Assembly (NCBI RefSeq): GCF_051903075.1
Contig: NZ_CP182422.1
Location: forward strand, 2,046,001 to 2,110,000
From: Embleya sp051903075
Lineage (GTDB): Bacteria; Actinomycetota; Actinomycetes; Streptomycetales; Streptomycetaceae
Direction: 5' to 3'
Length of the DNA stretch: 64,000 nucleotides
Shown here: piece by piece, positions 17,286 through 25,685 of the stretch
Numbering within the stretch: the first letter of the stretch is position 1
Layout: each line of letters starts with the position of its first letter
Made by a program: the position numbers and the translations under genes
The notes under the pieces: model-generated
Database searches by the model: none
Seen by the model: only the letters and a program-made list of their open reading frames with translations
What the model was told of the DNA's origin: nothing

Positions 17286-17663
17286 TCAGGAGGCAACCGG
17301 CAGGACGTCGGCGTCGAAGCAGGTGCGCGCGCCGGTGTGGCACGCGGCGCCGGTCTGCTCGACCCGCACGAGCACCGCGTCGCCGTCGCAGTCGAGGGCG
17401 GCCGAGACCACCTTCTGCACGTGGCCCGAGGTGTCGCCCTTGACCCAGTATTCCTGCCGGCTGCGGCTCCAGTAGGTGCACCGGCCGGTGGTCAGCGTGC
17501 GGTGCAGCGCCTCGTCGTCCATCCAGCCGACCATCAGCACCTCGCCCGTGTCGCTCGCCTGGGCGACGGCGGCGATCAGGCCGTCGGGGTCGCGCTTGAG
17601 GCGGGCGGCGATGCTCGGATCGAGGTCGGACGGCCGCGCGGGCGGGTGGGAGGCACCGGTCAT
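17286..17663 (-). CDS. hisI: Phosphoribosyl-AMP cyclohydrolase
   Basis: 125 residues. Opens the purine ring of phosphoribosyl-AMP in step 3 of histidine synthesis. The zinc cysteines are Cys92 (DCDGDAV), Cys109 and Cys115 (ACHTGARTC); MVGWMDDEAL and SRSRQEYWVKG are the family motifs. The ATG is at 17663; a longer open frame to 18392 is antisense-type noise over the next gene. It precedes trpE, separate from the main his operon at 27.7-33.6 kb. Confidence 0.95.
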   Translation of the reverse strand: MTGASHPPARPSDLDPSIAARLKRDPDGLIAAVAQASDTGEVLMVGWMDDEALHRTLTTGRCTYWSRSRQEYWVKGDTSGHVQKVVSAALDCDGDAVLVRVEQTGAACHTGARTCFDADVLPVAS

Positions 17664-17706
17664 GCGCGCATTGTCGCAGACCCGCGCGGGCCGGCCGCGC
17701 GAGCGT

Positions 17707-18357
17707 TCACAGGCCGGTATCGGCCGCGCGCAGCGCCCGTACCGCGTCCGGGTCGCCGGTGACCTCGACCCGGGCGTGCTCCTTGCGGCCGAACAGGTAC
17801 AGCAGCAGTTCGGCCGGGTGTCCGGCCAGCGTGACCACGGGGGTGCCCTTGTGGATCGGCTGGGCCGGCTCGTCGGCGCCGGTGTCGGTGCGGCGCAGCG
17901 CCACCCCCACCGGTACCCCGCGCAGCGCGATCCGCGAGGAGCCCTTGGCCCGCTTCCAGAGGATCTCGGTGAGCGCGGGGTCCAGCTCGCGCGGTTCGGC
18001 GCCGCCGGGTTGGGCGCGCCGGACGTCCTCCAGGTGGATGAAGTACTCCATCGTGTTGGCCGCCGCGTCCACGCCGGGGATGCCGAACGCGGACAGTGTC
18101 GGCGGCCCGTCGGCGACCAGGCGCACGCTCTGCTCGTACGGTTTGGCCGCCTGCCGCAGGCGTACCCGTTCGGTGTATCCGGCGAGCGGCTTGAAGACCA
18201 GGCCGGGTCCCGAGTCCGGGCGGTGTTCGCGGACCACGAGGTGGGCCGCGAGGTCCCGGGTGGTCCAGCCCTCGCACAGGGTCGGCGCGTCGGGTCCGAG
18301 GACGCGCAGCAGTTCGGCGAGCGCGGCGCGTTCGGCGCGGGCGTGGGAAGTCGGCAT
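17707..18357 (-). CDS. TIGR03085-type (DinB/mycothiol-like) metal-binding protein
   Basis: 216 residues. The N-terminal ARAERAALAELL and TLCEGWTTRDLAAHLVVREH stretches fit the DinB/maleylpyruvate-isomerase-like four-helix fold in which His residues bind a metal; the C-terminal TPVVTLAGHPAELLLYLFGRKE fits the sterol-carrier-like end seen in this actinobacterial family. Such proteins may use mycothiol, but no substrate is known. AAGGA stands 7 bases before the ATG at 18357. It lies 43 bases upstream of hisI in the same direction. Confidence 0.8.
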   Translation of the reverse strand: MPTSHARAERAALAELLRVLGPDAPTLCEGWTTRDLAAHLVVREHRPDSGPGLVFKPLAGYTERVRLRQAAKPYEQSVRLVADGPPTLSAFGIPGVDAAANTMEYFIHLEDVRRAQPGGAEPRELDPALTEILWKRAKGSSRIALRGVPVGVALRRTDTGADEPAQPIHKGTPVVTLAGHPAELLLYLFGRKEHARVEVTGDPDAVRALRAADTGL

Positions 18358-18417
18358 GTGCCGATCCTTCGGCCCGCGCCGGATGAAATCAAGGGGCGCG
18401 ATCCGCGACACGGCCGG

Positions 18418-19575
18418 TCACGGCGAGGCGGCCACCGGCCCCGGCTCCTTGGGGTGGTCGCTCTTTTGCTGCGCGCTCAGCCAACGCAGCGCGTCGGGCA
18501 GCACCGTCTGCCAGGTCTTGAAGTTGTGCCCGCCGGTGGGCAGGAGCAGGGTGTCCACCTTGAGCGGCGCCTTGGCCAGCTTCTGGAACTCCCGGGTGTC
18601 GGCGAGGTTGGGTTCGCCGCTCTCGCTGCTGGTGAGCAGGAGGCTGACGGGCGGCATGGGCAGGTTCTTCAGCCGCCACAGCAGGTCGTTCTGGTTGCGG
18701 TAGGCCTTGCTGCCGCCGTACAGGTCACCGGTATCGCCGTCGGAGGGAGCGCCGTAGTCGGCGGAGAGCGCGACGCCCGCGCCGATCCGGTCCGAGTTGA
18801 GCATCGGCAGCTTGGCCGCGCAGTAGCCGCCGGTGGAGTCGCCGAGCATGGCCCAGCCGCGCGGTCCCGGGGCGACGCGGTAGGCCTGGCTGATCGCCTC
18901 GGGCAGGTCCTGGCTGAAGAACATGCCGACCTGCGGGCCGCCGGGCACGTCGGTGCACTCGGTGTCGCGGTCGAGGCCGACGCTGGGCTTCATCATCACG
19001 TAGATGGTGGGCTGGACCCGGCCGGCGGCGATCTCGTTGGCGGCGATCTTGGGCAGCTCCAGCCGGGTGACCAGGTTGCGCTCGTTGCCGGGGTAGCCGG
19101 TGAGCGTGACCACGACGGGGAAGCGCCGGTCCTTGTACTGGGCCTGGAAGTATTGCGGCGGCAGGTAGACGAGCGCGGGTGTGCCCATCCCGCTGCGTCG
19201 TCCGACCAGGTCGACCTGCATGATCTGGCCCGCGACCTGGGGGTTGCTCCCCTGCGGGACGTCTATCGTCTCGGTGCCCTTCTCCTTGACCAGTTTGGGC
19301 ATGTCGCCGGGGCCGGCCTCGCCGAAGTTCAGGACCGGTTTGCCGGTGCGCCCGAACAGGTCGTCCCAGGTCGTATAGAAGACGAAATATCGGTTGCCGA
19401 TCACCGCGACCGTGGCCAGGAGCAGGACCTGCGTGCTCAGCAGGATGCCGACCCGGCCGAGGATGGGCACCACGTGCTGGCGGGACAGCTTGGGCCAGAA
19501 GTACACGGCCGCCGACGCCGCCGCGACGGTGACGAGGCACAGCAGGATTATCAGTTTGAGGCTGGTGAGGCCCAC
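18418..19575 (-). CDS. Membrane-anchored esterase of the antigen-85/esterase D type
   Basis: 385 residues. Two N-terminal hydrophobic segments (about 5-27 and 38-60) are followed by an extracytoplasmic alpha/beta-hydrolase domain of the PF00756 type. The nucleophile elbow is GDSTGG with Ser247, and the likely catalytic histidine is in TGGHNFKTW near the C-terminus. The family includes mycolyltransferases, trehalose esterases and other acyl hydrolases; the substrate here is unknown. It starts with GTG at 19575. The ABC exporter genes are divergent from a shared 306-base region. Confidence 0.85.
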   Translation of the reverse strand: MGLTSLKLIILLCLVTVAAASAAVYFWPKLSRQHVVPILGRVGILLSTQVLLLATVAVIGNRYFVFYTTWDDLFGRTGKPVLNFGEAGPGDMPKLVKEKGTETIDVPQGSNPQVAGQIMQVDLVGRRSGMGTPALVYLPPQYFQAQYKDRRFPVVVTLTGYPGNERNLVTRLELPKIAANEIAAGRVQPTIYVMMKPSVGLDRDTECTDVPGGPQVGMFFSQDLPEAISQAYRVAPGPRGWAMLGDSTGGYCAAKLPMLNSDRIGAGVALSADYGAPSDGDTGDLYGGSKAYRNQNDLLWRLKNLPMPPVSLLLTSSESGEPNLADTREFQKLAKAPLKVDTLLLPTGGHNFKTWQTVLPDALRWLSAQQKSDHPKEPGPVAASP

Positions 19576-19881
19576 AGCGGCGTCCTCGGTCTATCGATCA
19601 TGGTCAGGGCACGACCGTGGAGACGAGCCCGACCCGGGGTTTGGTTGCGGGCAACCGGGGCGTCGCGAGCCCGTTCTCGGGGAGCGCCCGAAACAGGGTG
19701 ACATGCGGGAATGGTCTGCTCCAATCCGCCCGGAGGCCGGTGATCCGGATGGAGTCGGCGGGGCGGACGGGGAATCGGGGCGGTCGGCGGCGCCTTGTAC
19801 GTTCATCGGACAAACATCGTCGACAGCCCCGTTCGCGGCGGCTGCGTTCCCCCGGATTCCGGTGAATCCGGGGGAATCCGC
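19576..19881. promoter_or_regulatory. Divergent intergenic region with SD-covering inverted repeat
   Basis: 306 bases between the divergent esterase and ABC exporter genes; no gene is supported in it. The clearest structure is a perfect inverted repeat, TTCCCCCGGATTC (19847-19859), loop CGGT, GAATCCGGGGGAA (19864-19876), a 13-bp stem. The right arm contains the ribosome binding site (GGGGGA) of the exporter start at 19882. It could be a repressor operator or an RNA hairpin that hides the binding site. Promoter boxes could not be assigned with confidence. Confidence 0.6.
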
Positions 19882-21720
19882 GTGAAAGTGAGCCCCGTGG
19901 CGGACAAGGTCGTTCTGCGACAAGGACTGCGCGTACTCGGCGTCGCGATCCGCGAGGAGCCTCGGATCTTCGCCGCCGCGGTGGGCGCGAGCGCGGTGTA
20001 CGGCGTGATGACGGTGGGCTCGGCGCTTGTGCTCGGACGCGTCACCGACGACGTGATCATCCCGGCCTTCCGCGACGGGCACACCACGGCGGGCGCGCTG
20101 ATCGGCGCGTTCGCGGCGGTGTTCGGCGTCGCGCTGCTCAAGGCCTTCGGCGTGATCGGTCGGCGGTTGTGGGCGGGCATGATGCAGTACCGCCTCCAGG
20201 CCACCTTCCGTCGCCGGGTCACCCGGCAATACCTGCGGCTGCCGCTCGCCTGGCACCACCGCCACCCGACGGGCACGCTGCTGTCCAACGCGAACGCCGA
20301 CGTCGAGGCGGCGTGGAACCCGGTGGCGCCGCTGCCGATGGCCACCGGCGTGGTGGTGATGTTGTTCGTCGCGGCGATCTCGATGGTGATCACCGACTGG
20401 GCGCTGGCCCTGGTCGGCTTCGTGATCTTCCCGGCGATCGCCGCGCTCAACATCGTGTACCAGCGCAGGCAGGGGCCGTTGGCGATGCGCGCGCAGGAGT
20501 TGCGCGCCGACGTCGCGGAGATCGCGCACGAGAGCTTCGACGGCGCGCTGGTGGTCAAGACGCTGGGCCGGGAGAGCGAGGAGACCGCCCGGTTCGCGGC
20601 CGCGTCGCGGGAGTTGGCCGACGCGAACATCGCGGTGGGCCGGGTCCGGGCGCTGTTCGACCCGATCCTGGAGGCGCTGCCCGGCTTCGGCGTGCTGCTG
20701 GTCCTGGTGGTCGGCACGGTCCGGGTCTCGCACGGCGATCTGGCTCCGGGCGACCTGGTGCAGGTCGCCTACCTGTTCACCCTGTTGGCCTTCCCCGTCC
20801 GGGCGATCGGCTGGCTGCTCGGCGACATGCCGCGCTCGGTGGTCGGCTACGACCGGGTCCGCGGCGTGCTGGACGCCGAGGGCGAGCACACCTACGGCGA
20901 GATCGAGGGTGGCGACGCGGCGGCCGGTCCGGCCCGCCTGGAGGCGCGCGCGGTGCGCTTCGGCTACACCGACGACACCGACGTGCTGCACGACGTGGCC
21001 TTCGATGTCGACCCCGGGCGCACCATCGCCGTCGTCGGCCCGACCGGATCCGGCAAGTCCACCCTGGTCTCGCTCCTGGTCCGACTGGTCGATCCGGTGG
21101 ACGGCGGGATCCTGCTCGACGGCACCGACCTGCGCGACTACCGGCGGGGCGGGGTCGCGGCCACCGCCGCGCTGGTCCCGCAGCAGGCGTTCCTGTTCGA
21201 CGACAGCGTCCGCGACAACATCACCCTGGGCCTGGACCTGGACGACGCCGCGGTGCACGAGGCGCTGCGGATCGCCCAGGCCGACTTCGTCGCCGCGCTG
21301 CCCGACGGCCTGGACACCCAGGTCGGCGAGCGCGGCACCACCCTCTCCGGCGGTCAGCGCCAGCGGATCGCGCTGGCCCGGGCCCTGGTGCGCCGGCCGC
21401 GCCTGCTCGTCCTGGACGACGCCACCTCGGCGGTGGACCCGCGTGTGGAGGCGGCCATCCTGCACGGGCTGCGCGACGCGGGACCGGCCACCGTGGTCGT
21501 GGTCGCCTACCGCAAGGCCACCATCGCGCTCGCCGACGAGGTGGTCTACATCGAGGGGGGCCGGGTGCTCGACCGCGGCCCGCACCACACGCTCCTGGAG
21601 CGCTCGGTGGGCTACCGCCGCCTGGTCAACGCGTACGAACGCGCCGCGCGCGAGGACGCGGAGCAGGAACTCGACACCGACATCGACGTCGACGAGGCCG
21701 AGGAGGCCACGGCTTCATGA
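19882..21720 (+). CDS. ABC exporter half-transporter, degenerate-site subunit
   Basis: 612 residues: six-helix membrane domain (about 25-320) and a nucleotide-binding domain with Walker A GPTGSGKST and signature LSGGQ (488-492). Walker B ends LLVLDD with Asp513 in place of the catalytic Glu, and the switch histidine is Tyr543 (VAYRKAT). These changes mark it as the subunit contributing the degenerate site in a heterodimer, with the next gene as its partner. GTG at 19882 has GGGGGA 6 bases before it, inside an inverted repeat. The stop overlaps the next start (ATGA). Substrate unknown; a lipid or drug is typical. Confidence 0.92.
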   Translation: MKVSPVADKVVLRQGLRVLGVAIREEPRIFAAAVGASAVYGVMTVGSALVLGRVTDDVIIPAFRDGHTTAGALIGAFAAVFGVALLKAFGVIGRRLWAGMMQYRLQATFRRRVTRQYLRLPLAWHHRHPTGTLLSNANADVEAAWNPVAPLPMATGVVVMLFVAAISMVITDWALALVGFVIFPAIAALNIVYQRRQGPLAMRAQELRADVAEIAHESFDGALVVKTLGRESEETARFAAASRELADANIAVGRVRALFDPILEALPGFGVLLVLVVGTVRVSHGDLAPGDLVQVAYLFTLLAFPVRAIGWLLGDMPRSVVGYDRVRGVLDAEGEHTYGEIEGGDAAAGPARLEARAVRFGYTDDTDVLHDVAFDVDPGRTIAVVGPTGSGKSTLVSLLVRLVDPVDGGILLDGTDLRDYRRGGVAATAALVPQQAFLFDDSVRDNITLGLDLDDAAVHEALRIAQADFVAALPDGLDTQVGERGTTLSGGQRQRIALARALVRRPRLLVLDDATSAVDPRVEAAILHGLRDAGPATVVVVAYRKATIALADEVVYIEGGRVLDRGPHHTLLERSVGYRRLVNAYERAAREDAEQELDTDIDVDEAEEATAS

Positions 21721-23582
21721 GTATCGCCACCGCCGTGCCCAAGCCGGCCGCACCCGAACCCGAACCGAAGACCGGGTCGGGCTCCCGAATAGGCCCCGAC
21801 GCCGACCGACCGACCGAGTCCGGCCTGAGCGTGCTGCGCCGCGGCCTGCGCATGACCCCGGAATTCACCGAGGGCCTGATCGTCACCCTGCTGCTGGCCG
21901 TGATCGGCACGGCCGGGCGGATCGTGGTGCCGCTGGCCGTGCAGCAGACCATCGACCGGGGCCTGCGCGCCGACGCCGGTCCCGACCTGACCGTGGTACG
22001 CACGATGGCCGCGCTCGCCGCGCTCGCGGTGGTGGTCACCGCGGTGTCGGCGTACGCGATGAACGTGCGGCTGTACCGCACCAGCGAACGCGGCCTGTCC
22101 ACGATGCGGGTGGCCGCCTTCCGGCACATCCACGACCTGTCCACGCTGCACCAGCAGTCGGAGAAGCGCGGCTCGCTGGTCTCGCGGGTGACCGGCGACG
22201 TGGACACGATCAGCCGATTCATCCAGTTCGGCGGCCTGTTGCTGATCGTCAGCGTCGGGCAGATCGCGCTGGTGACGGTGCTGATGTTCGTCTACTCCTG
22301 GCAGTTGACCCTGCTGGTGTGGGTGTGCTTCGCGCCGCTGTACTTCTTCATGCGCGCGGTGCAGAAGCGCATCGCCGCCGCGTACTCGCACGTGCGCGTC
22401 GCCATGGGCCGGATGCTCGGCGCCATCTCGGAGCCGGTCGTGGGCGCCGCGATCGTGCGCGCGCACGGCATCGAGGAGCGCACCGCGCGCCGGATCGACG
22501 AGTCGGTCGACGCGCACCGCGACGCGCAGACCCGGGCCCAGTTGTTCGTCGCGTTGACCTTCCCGATGGGCGAGTTCGTGGTCGGACTGGCCAACGGCCT
22601 GGTGGTGGTCGTCGGGGTGTGGCTGGGCATCGACGGGCAGCTCAGCGTGGGCGAGTTGGTCGCGTTCCTGTTCCTGGTCACGTTGTTCGTGGGCCCGGTG
22701 CAGATGGGCGTGGAGATCCTGAACGAGGCGCAGAACGCGCTCGCGGGCTGGCGTCGGGTGCTGGAGGTGTTGGACGCGGAGCCGGACATCGCCGATCCGG
22801 GCGAGGCGGGCGAGGAGTTGGCCCGCGGCCCGGTCGAGGTGCGGTTCGACCACGTCTCGTACGGCTATCCCGGTGGCCCGCGGATCCTGCACGACGTGGA
22901 CGTCACGCTCGCGCCCCGGACCCGGGTGGCGGTGGTCGGCGAGACCGGCTCGGGCAAGACCACGTTCGCCAAGCTGCTCACGCGCCTGGTCGACCCGGAC
23001 GAGGGCCGGGTGTTGCTCGACGGCGTCGACCTGCCCCGGGTGCGCTTCTCGTCGCTGCGGGCGCGGGTGGTGATGGTGCCGCAGGAGGGCTTCCTGTTCG
23101 ACGCCACACTGCGGGAGAACGTGCGGTACGGCCGGCCGGACGCGGACGACGCGGCGATCGTCACCGCGTTCGCCGACCTGGGGCTGGCCGACTGGCTCGC
23201 GGGGTTGGCCGCCGGCCTGGACACCCGGGTGGGCCAGCGCGGCGAGTCGTTGTCGGCGGGCGAGCGGCAGTTGGTCGCGCTGGTCCGGGCCTACATCGCC
23301 GACCCGGACCTGCTGGTCCTGGACGAGGCGACATCGGCGGTCGACCCGGCCACCGAGGTCCGGATCAACCGAGCCCTGGACGGCCTGACCCGGGGCCGCA
23401 CCGCGGTCTTCATCGCACACCGGATGTCCACGGCCGAATCGGCCGACGAGATCCTGGTCTTCGACGCCGGAAAGCTGATCGAACGCGGCCCCCACACCCG
23501 CCTGGTCACCGCCGGAGGAATCTACACCCGCCTACACGCCTCATGGACGGCCCAACAAAAACCCACCCCAACCCCAAACTGA
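21717..23582 (+). CDS. ABC exporter half-transporter, catalytic-site subunit
   Basis: 621 residues. A Pro/Glu-rich N-terminus, a six-helix membrane domain (about 50-330) and a nucleotide-binding domain with Walker A GETGSGKTT, Walker B LLVLDE (catalytic Glu537) and switch histidine in AHRMST. Its signature motif is the altered LSAGE (512-516). Paired with the upstream subunit this gives one consensus and one degenerate ATP site, as in TM287/288-type heterodimers. It overlaps the upstream gene by ATGA. It ends in a Pro/Thr tail (KPTPTPN) and is followed by tandem repeat array 2. Confidence 0.92.
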   Translation: MSIATAVPKPAAPEPEPKTGSGSRIGPDADRPTESGLSVLRRGLRMTPEFTEGLIVTLLLAVIGTAGRIVVPLAVQQTIDRGLRADAGPDLTVVRTMAALAALAVVVTAVSAYAMNVRLYRTSERGLSTMRVAAFRHIHDLSTLHQQSEKRGSLVSRVTGDVDTISRFIQFGGLLLIVSVGQIALVTVLMFVYSWQLTLLVWVCFAPLYFFMRAVQKRIAAAYSHVRVAMGRMLGAISEPVVGAAIVRAHGIEERTARRIDESVDAHRDAQTRAQLFVALTFPMGEFVVGLANGLVVVVGVWLGIDGQLSVGELVAFLFLVTLFVGPVQMGVEILNEAQNALAGWRRVLEVLDAEPDIADPGEAGEELARGPVEVRFDHVSYGYPGGPRILHDVDVTLAPRTRVAVVGETGSGKTTFAKLLTRLVDPDEGRVLLDGVDLPRVRFSSLRARVVMVPQEGFLFDATLRENVRYGRPDADDAAIVTAFADLGLADWLAGLAAGLDTRVGQRGESLSAGERQLVALVRAYIADPDLLVLDEATSAVDPATEVRINRALDGLTRGRTAVFIAHRMSTAESADEILVFDAGKLIERGPHTRLVTAGGIYTRLHASWTAQQKPTPTPN

Positions 23583-23635
23583 CCCCACACCCCACCCCCG
23601 ACCCCACCATCCTCAAGCCCGCACGAGCCCACCTT

Positions 23636-23810
23636 CAGCCCGGCCGGCGCTCGAGGCCAAGCAGCCCGGCCGGCGCTTGCGGCCACACAGCCCGGCCGGC
23701 ATTTGAGGCCAAACAGCCCGGCCGGCGCTTGAGGCCAACCGGGCCGGAGGCCGGCCACCGCGCATCGCGGCCGGCATCGTGCGCGGCCGGCATCGTGCAC
23801 GGCCGAAAGG
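23636..23810. repeat. Tandem array 2: 26-bp repeat plus 16-bp tandem pair
   Basis: Four copies of a 26-bp unit with the core GGCCGGCGCTTGAGGCC start at 23642, 23668, 23694 and 23720, with small variations (TCGAGG, TTGCGG, ATTTGAGG). The linker resembles aagcagccc or acacagccc. A separate 16-bp pair, GGCCGGCATCGTGCGC then GGCCGGCATCGTGCAC, follows at 23769 and 23785. The array fills the convergent gap between the ABC exporter and a septum-formation-like gene, so it may act as a two-way terminator. The core is the same as in array 1 at 14 kb. Confidence 0.88.
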
Positions 23811-24716
23811 CTATTGCAGGGGCGCCGTCAGCTTCTTGGTCTCGTCCGAGTAGGACACCAGGCACTGGACCTCACGATCGCCGGAGGCCCAGCCCGATTC
23901 CTTCGGATAGATGTAGAGCCAGGTCAACTGCGCGGCGTCGGGCTGACGGTTGATCACCGGTTCGGTGATCGGCTTGCACACCTCCGACGCCTTGGTGTCC
24001 ATCGCCCCGTCGCCGGGCCACGCGCCGTCCGGCAGCGCGACGTTCTCGATGTGCTGCCCGTCGTGCGGCGTGGTGCACCCGACCTTGTTCACGTCGGTGC
24101 TCCCGGCCGCGAACGAAATGCAGTCGCCCGGACTGAGCGGGACCTTGCGGACCGCGACACTGCCGTTGGGGTTGGTCGCCGGCGGCGAGGAGGGGGCTTC
24201 CGTGCCCGGCCCGCTCGTGGGCGGCTCGCTCGTCGGCGGCTCGGGCGAGTCCGTGGGCGACGCGCTCTCGCTCGGCCGCTCGCTCGTGGGCCGGGTCGCG
24301 CTCGGCGTCGGGCCCGCCTTGTCGCTCTTGCCGTCATCACCCAGGCTCACCACCAGGGCGATCACGCCGCCGGCGATCACCAACGCGACGACCACCACGA
24401 TCGCCACCACCCGACCGCTGCGTCCGCCGCCGGGCGGTCCCACGGGCGGCCCGGTGGGCGGGCCGTAGGGCGGACCTCCGCCGTACGGCGGGCCGCCGCC
24501 TCCGTAGGGCGGGCCCGCGCGATAGGGCGGGCCGCCGATCGTCGGGCCGTCATAGGGCGGGGACGGAGGCGGGTTCGCGGGCGGGGGCCCCGCCGGGCCG
24601 CCCGGATAACCACCGCCGGCGCCGCCGTAGCCTCCCCCACCGTAGTTGCCGTAGCCCCCGGCGTGCGGGTTGCCACCGCCCCGGTCACCGCCGGGGTATC
24701 CGCCGGGACTGCTCAT
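23811..24716 (-). CDS. Septum-formation-like membrane protein 1
   Basis: 301 residues. A Gly/Pro/Tyr-rich cytoplasmic N-terminus (about 1-107), one transmembrane helix (about 109-132), a Thr/Ser/Pro linker and an extracytoplasmic domain beginning GDCISFAAG with paired cysteines and TTPHDGQHIENV, which fits the PF13845 'septum formation' family. A direct role in septation is not shown. The ATG at 24716 has GGAGG 10 bases upstream; a GTG one codon earlier is 7 bases away and also possible. Followed 36 bases upstream by a paralogue on the same strand. Confidence 0.75.
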   Translation of the reverse strand: MSSPGGYPGGDRGGGNPHAGGYGNYGGGGYGGAGGGYPGGPAGPPPANPPPSPPYDGPTIGGPPYRAGPPYGGGGPPYGGGPPYGPPTGPPVGPPGGGRSGRVVAIVVVVALVIAGGVIALVVSLGDDGKSDKAGPTPSATRPTSERPSESASPTDSPEPPTSEPPTSGPGTEAPSSPPATNPNGSVAVRKVPLSPGDCISFAAGSTDVNKVGCTTPHDGQHIENVALPDGAWPGDGAMDTKASEVCKPITEPVINRQPDAAQLTWLYIYPKESGWASGDREVQCLVSYSDETKKLTAPLQ

Positions 24717-24751
24717 CACGTCGATCCCTCCCCCAAGGGCCGAGCGCTCGG

Positions 24752-25579
24752 TCAGCGCAGGGGCTTGGTGAGTGTCTGCCCCGACTTGTACTTCGCGATG
24801 CAGGTCACCTTGCGCCGACCGATGTCCCAGCCCGGCTGCTTCGGGAAGGTGTAGGTGAAGGTGAACTGCGAGGCGTCGGAGCGCCCGTTCACCGCCGCGG
24901 TCAGCGCCGGGGTGCACTTGGTCTCGGTCTGGTCGGTGATCGCCGACTCGCCCGGATAGGTGCTGCCAGTCAGTTCGTAGGTCATGATGACCTCGCCGTT
25001 GTGCGTGCTGGTGCACGTCTTCTTGTCGATCGTGCCCGAGGTGGTGTCCAGGGTCACGCAGTCGCCCTTGGACAGGTCGACGTACTGGACCTCGGAGGGC
25101 ATGGTCGGGTCCGTGCCGCCGGACGAGGTGGTGCGCGGCGCGGTCGGGCGGGTGGTGGTCGGGCGGGTCGTGGGCGGCGCGCTCTGCGTGGCGCTCGGCG
25201 AGGACACGGCCGAGGTGGTCGGAGCGGGCGTGGGCGACGCCGACTTCTTCTTGTCGTCCCCGCCCAGGACCACCACGAGGGTGGCGATGATCCCGCCGAC
25301 CACGACGATCGCGGCGATCACCACGGCGATCAGCGGGCCCTTGCCGGAGCCGCCCTGGTTGGGGCCCGGCGGCATGCCGCCGCCATAGCCCCCGCCACCG
25401 CCGTAGTTGCCGGGATACTGCGGTCCGCCACCGCCGTACGGGTTCTGCCGCGGCGGGTACTGCTGTCCGCCCTGGGGGTACTGCTGCCCGGGGTACGGCT
25501 GGTTGCTCGGATAACCCTGGCCTGGCTGCTGCCCGTATCCGGGGTAGCCACCCTGTCCGGGTGATGGCGGCATCGTCAT
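24752..25579 (-). CDS. Septum-formation-like membrane protein 2
   Basis: 275 residues, paralogous to the neighbour: Gln/Gly/Tyr/Pro-rich N-terminus (about 1-78), one helix (about 82-105), a Thr/Ser/Pro linker, then an extracytoplasmic domain with KGDCVTLDT, CTSTHNGEV and paired cysteines (PF13845-like). The two genes look like a tandem duplication with conserved layout. The ATG at 25579 (MTMPPSPG) is chosen; the open frame runs to 25627. Its DNA upstream includes a 106-base gap to the end of the MFS gene. Confidence 0.75.
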   Translation of the reverse strand: MTMPPSPGQGGYPGYGQQPGQGYPSNQPYPGQQYPQGGQQYPPRQNPYGGGGPQYPGNYGGGGGYGGGMPPGPNQGGSGKGPLIAVVIAAIVVVGGIIATLVVVLGGDDKKKSASPTPAPTTSAVSSPSATQSAPPTTRPTTTRPTAPRTTSSGGTDPTMPSEVQYVDLSKGDCVTLDTTSGTIDKKTCTSTHNGEVIMTYELTGSTYPGESAITDQTETKCTPALTAAVNGRSDASQFTFTYTFPKQPGWDIGRRKVTCIAKYKSGQTLTKPLR

Positions 25580-25685
25580 GTGCCTAGCCTGCCCGATCGG
25601 GTGAACCTCGCGCTCGGCCGGGCCCAACTACTTGACTTCGAGTCAGATGATCGTTGTGCGACCGGAATCCTTCCGTGACCCGAAG

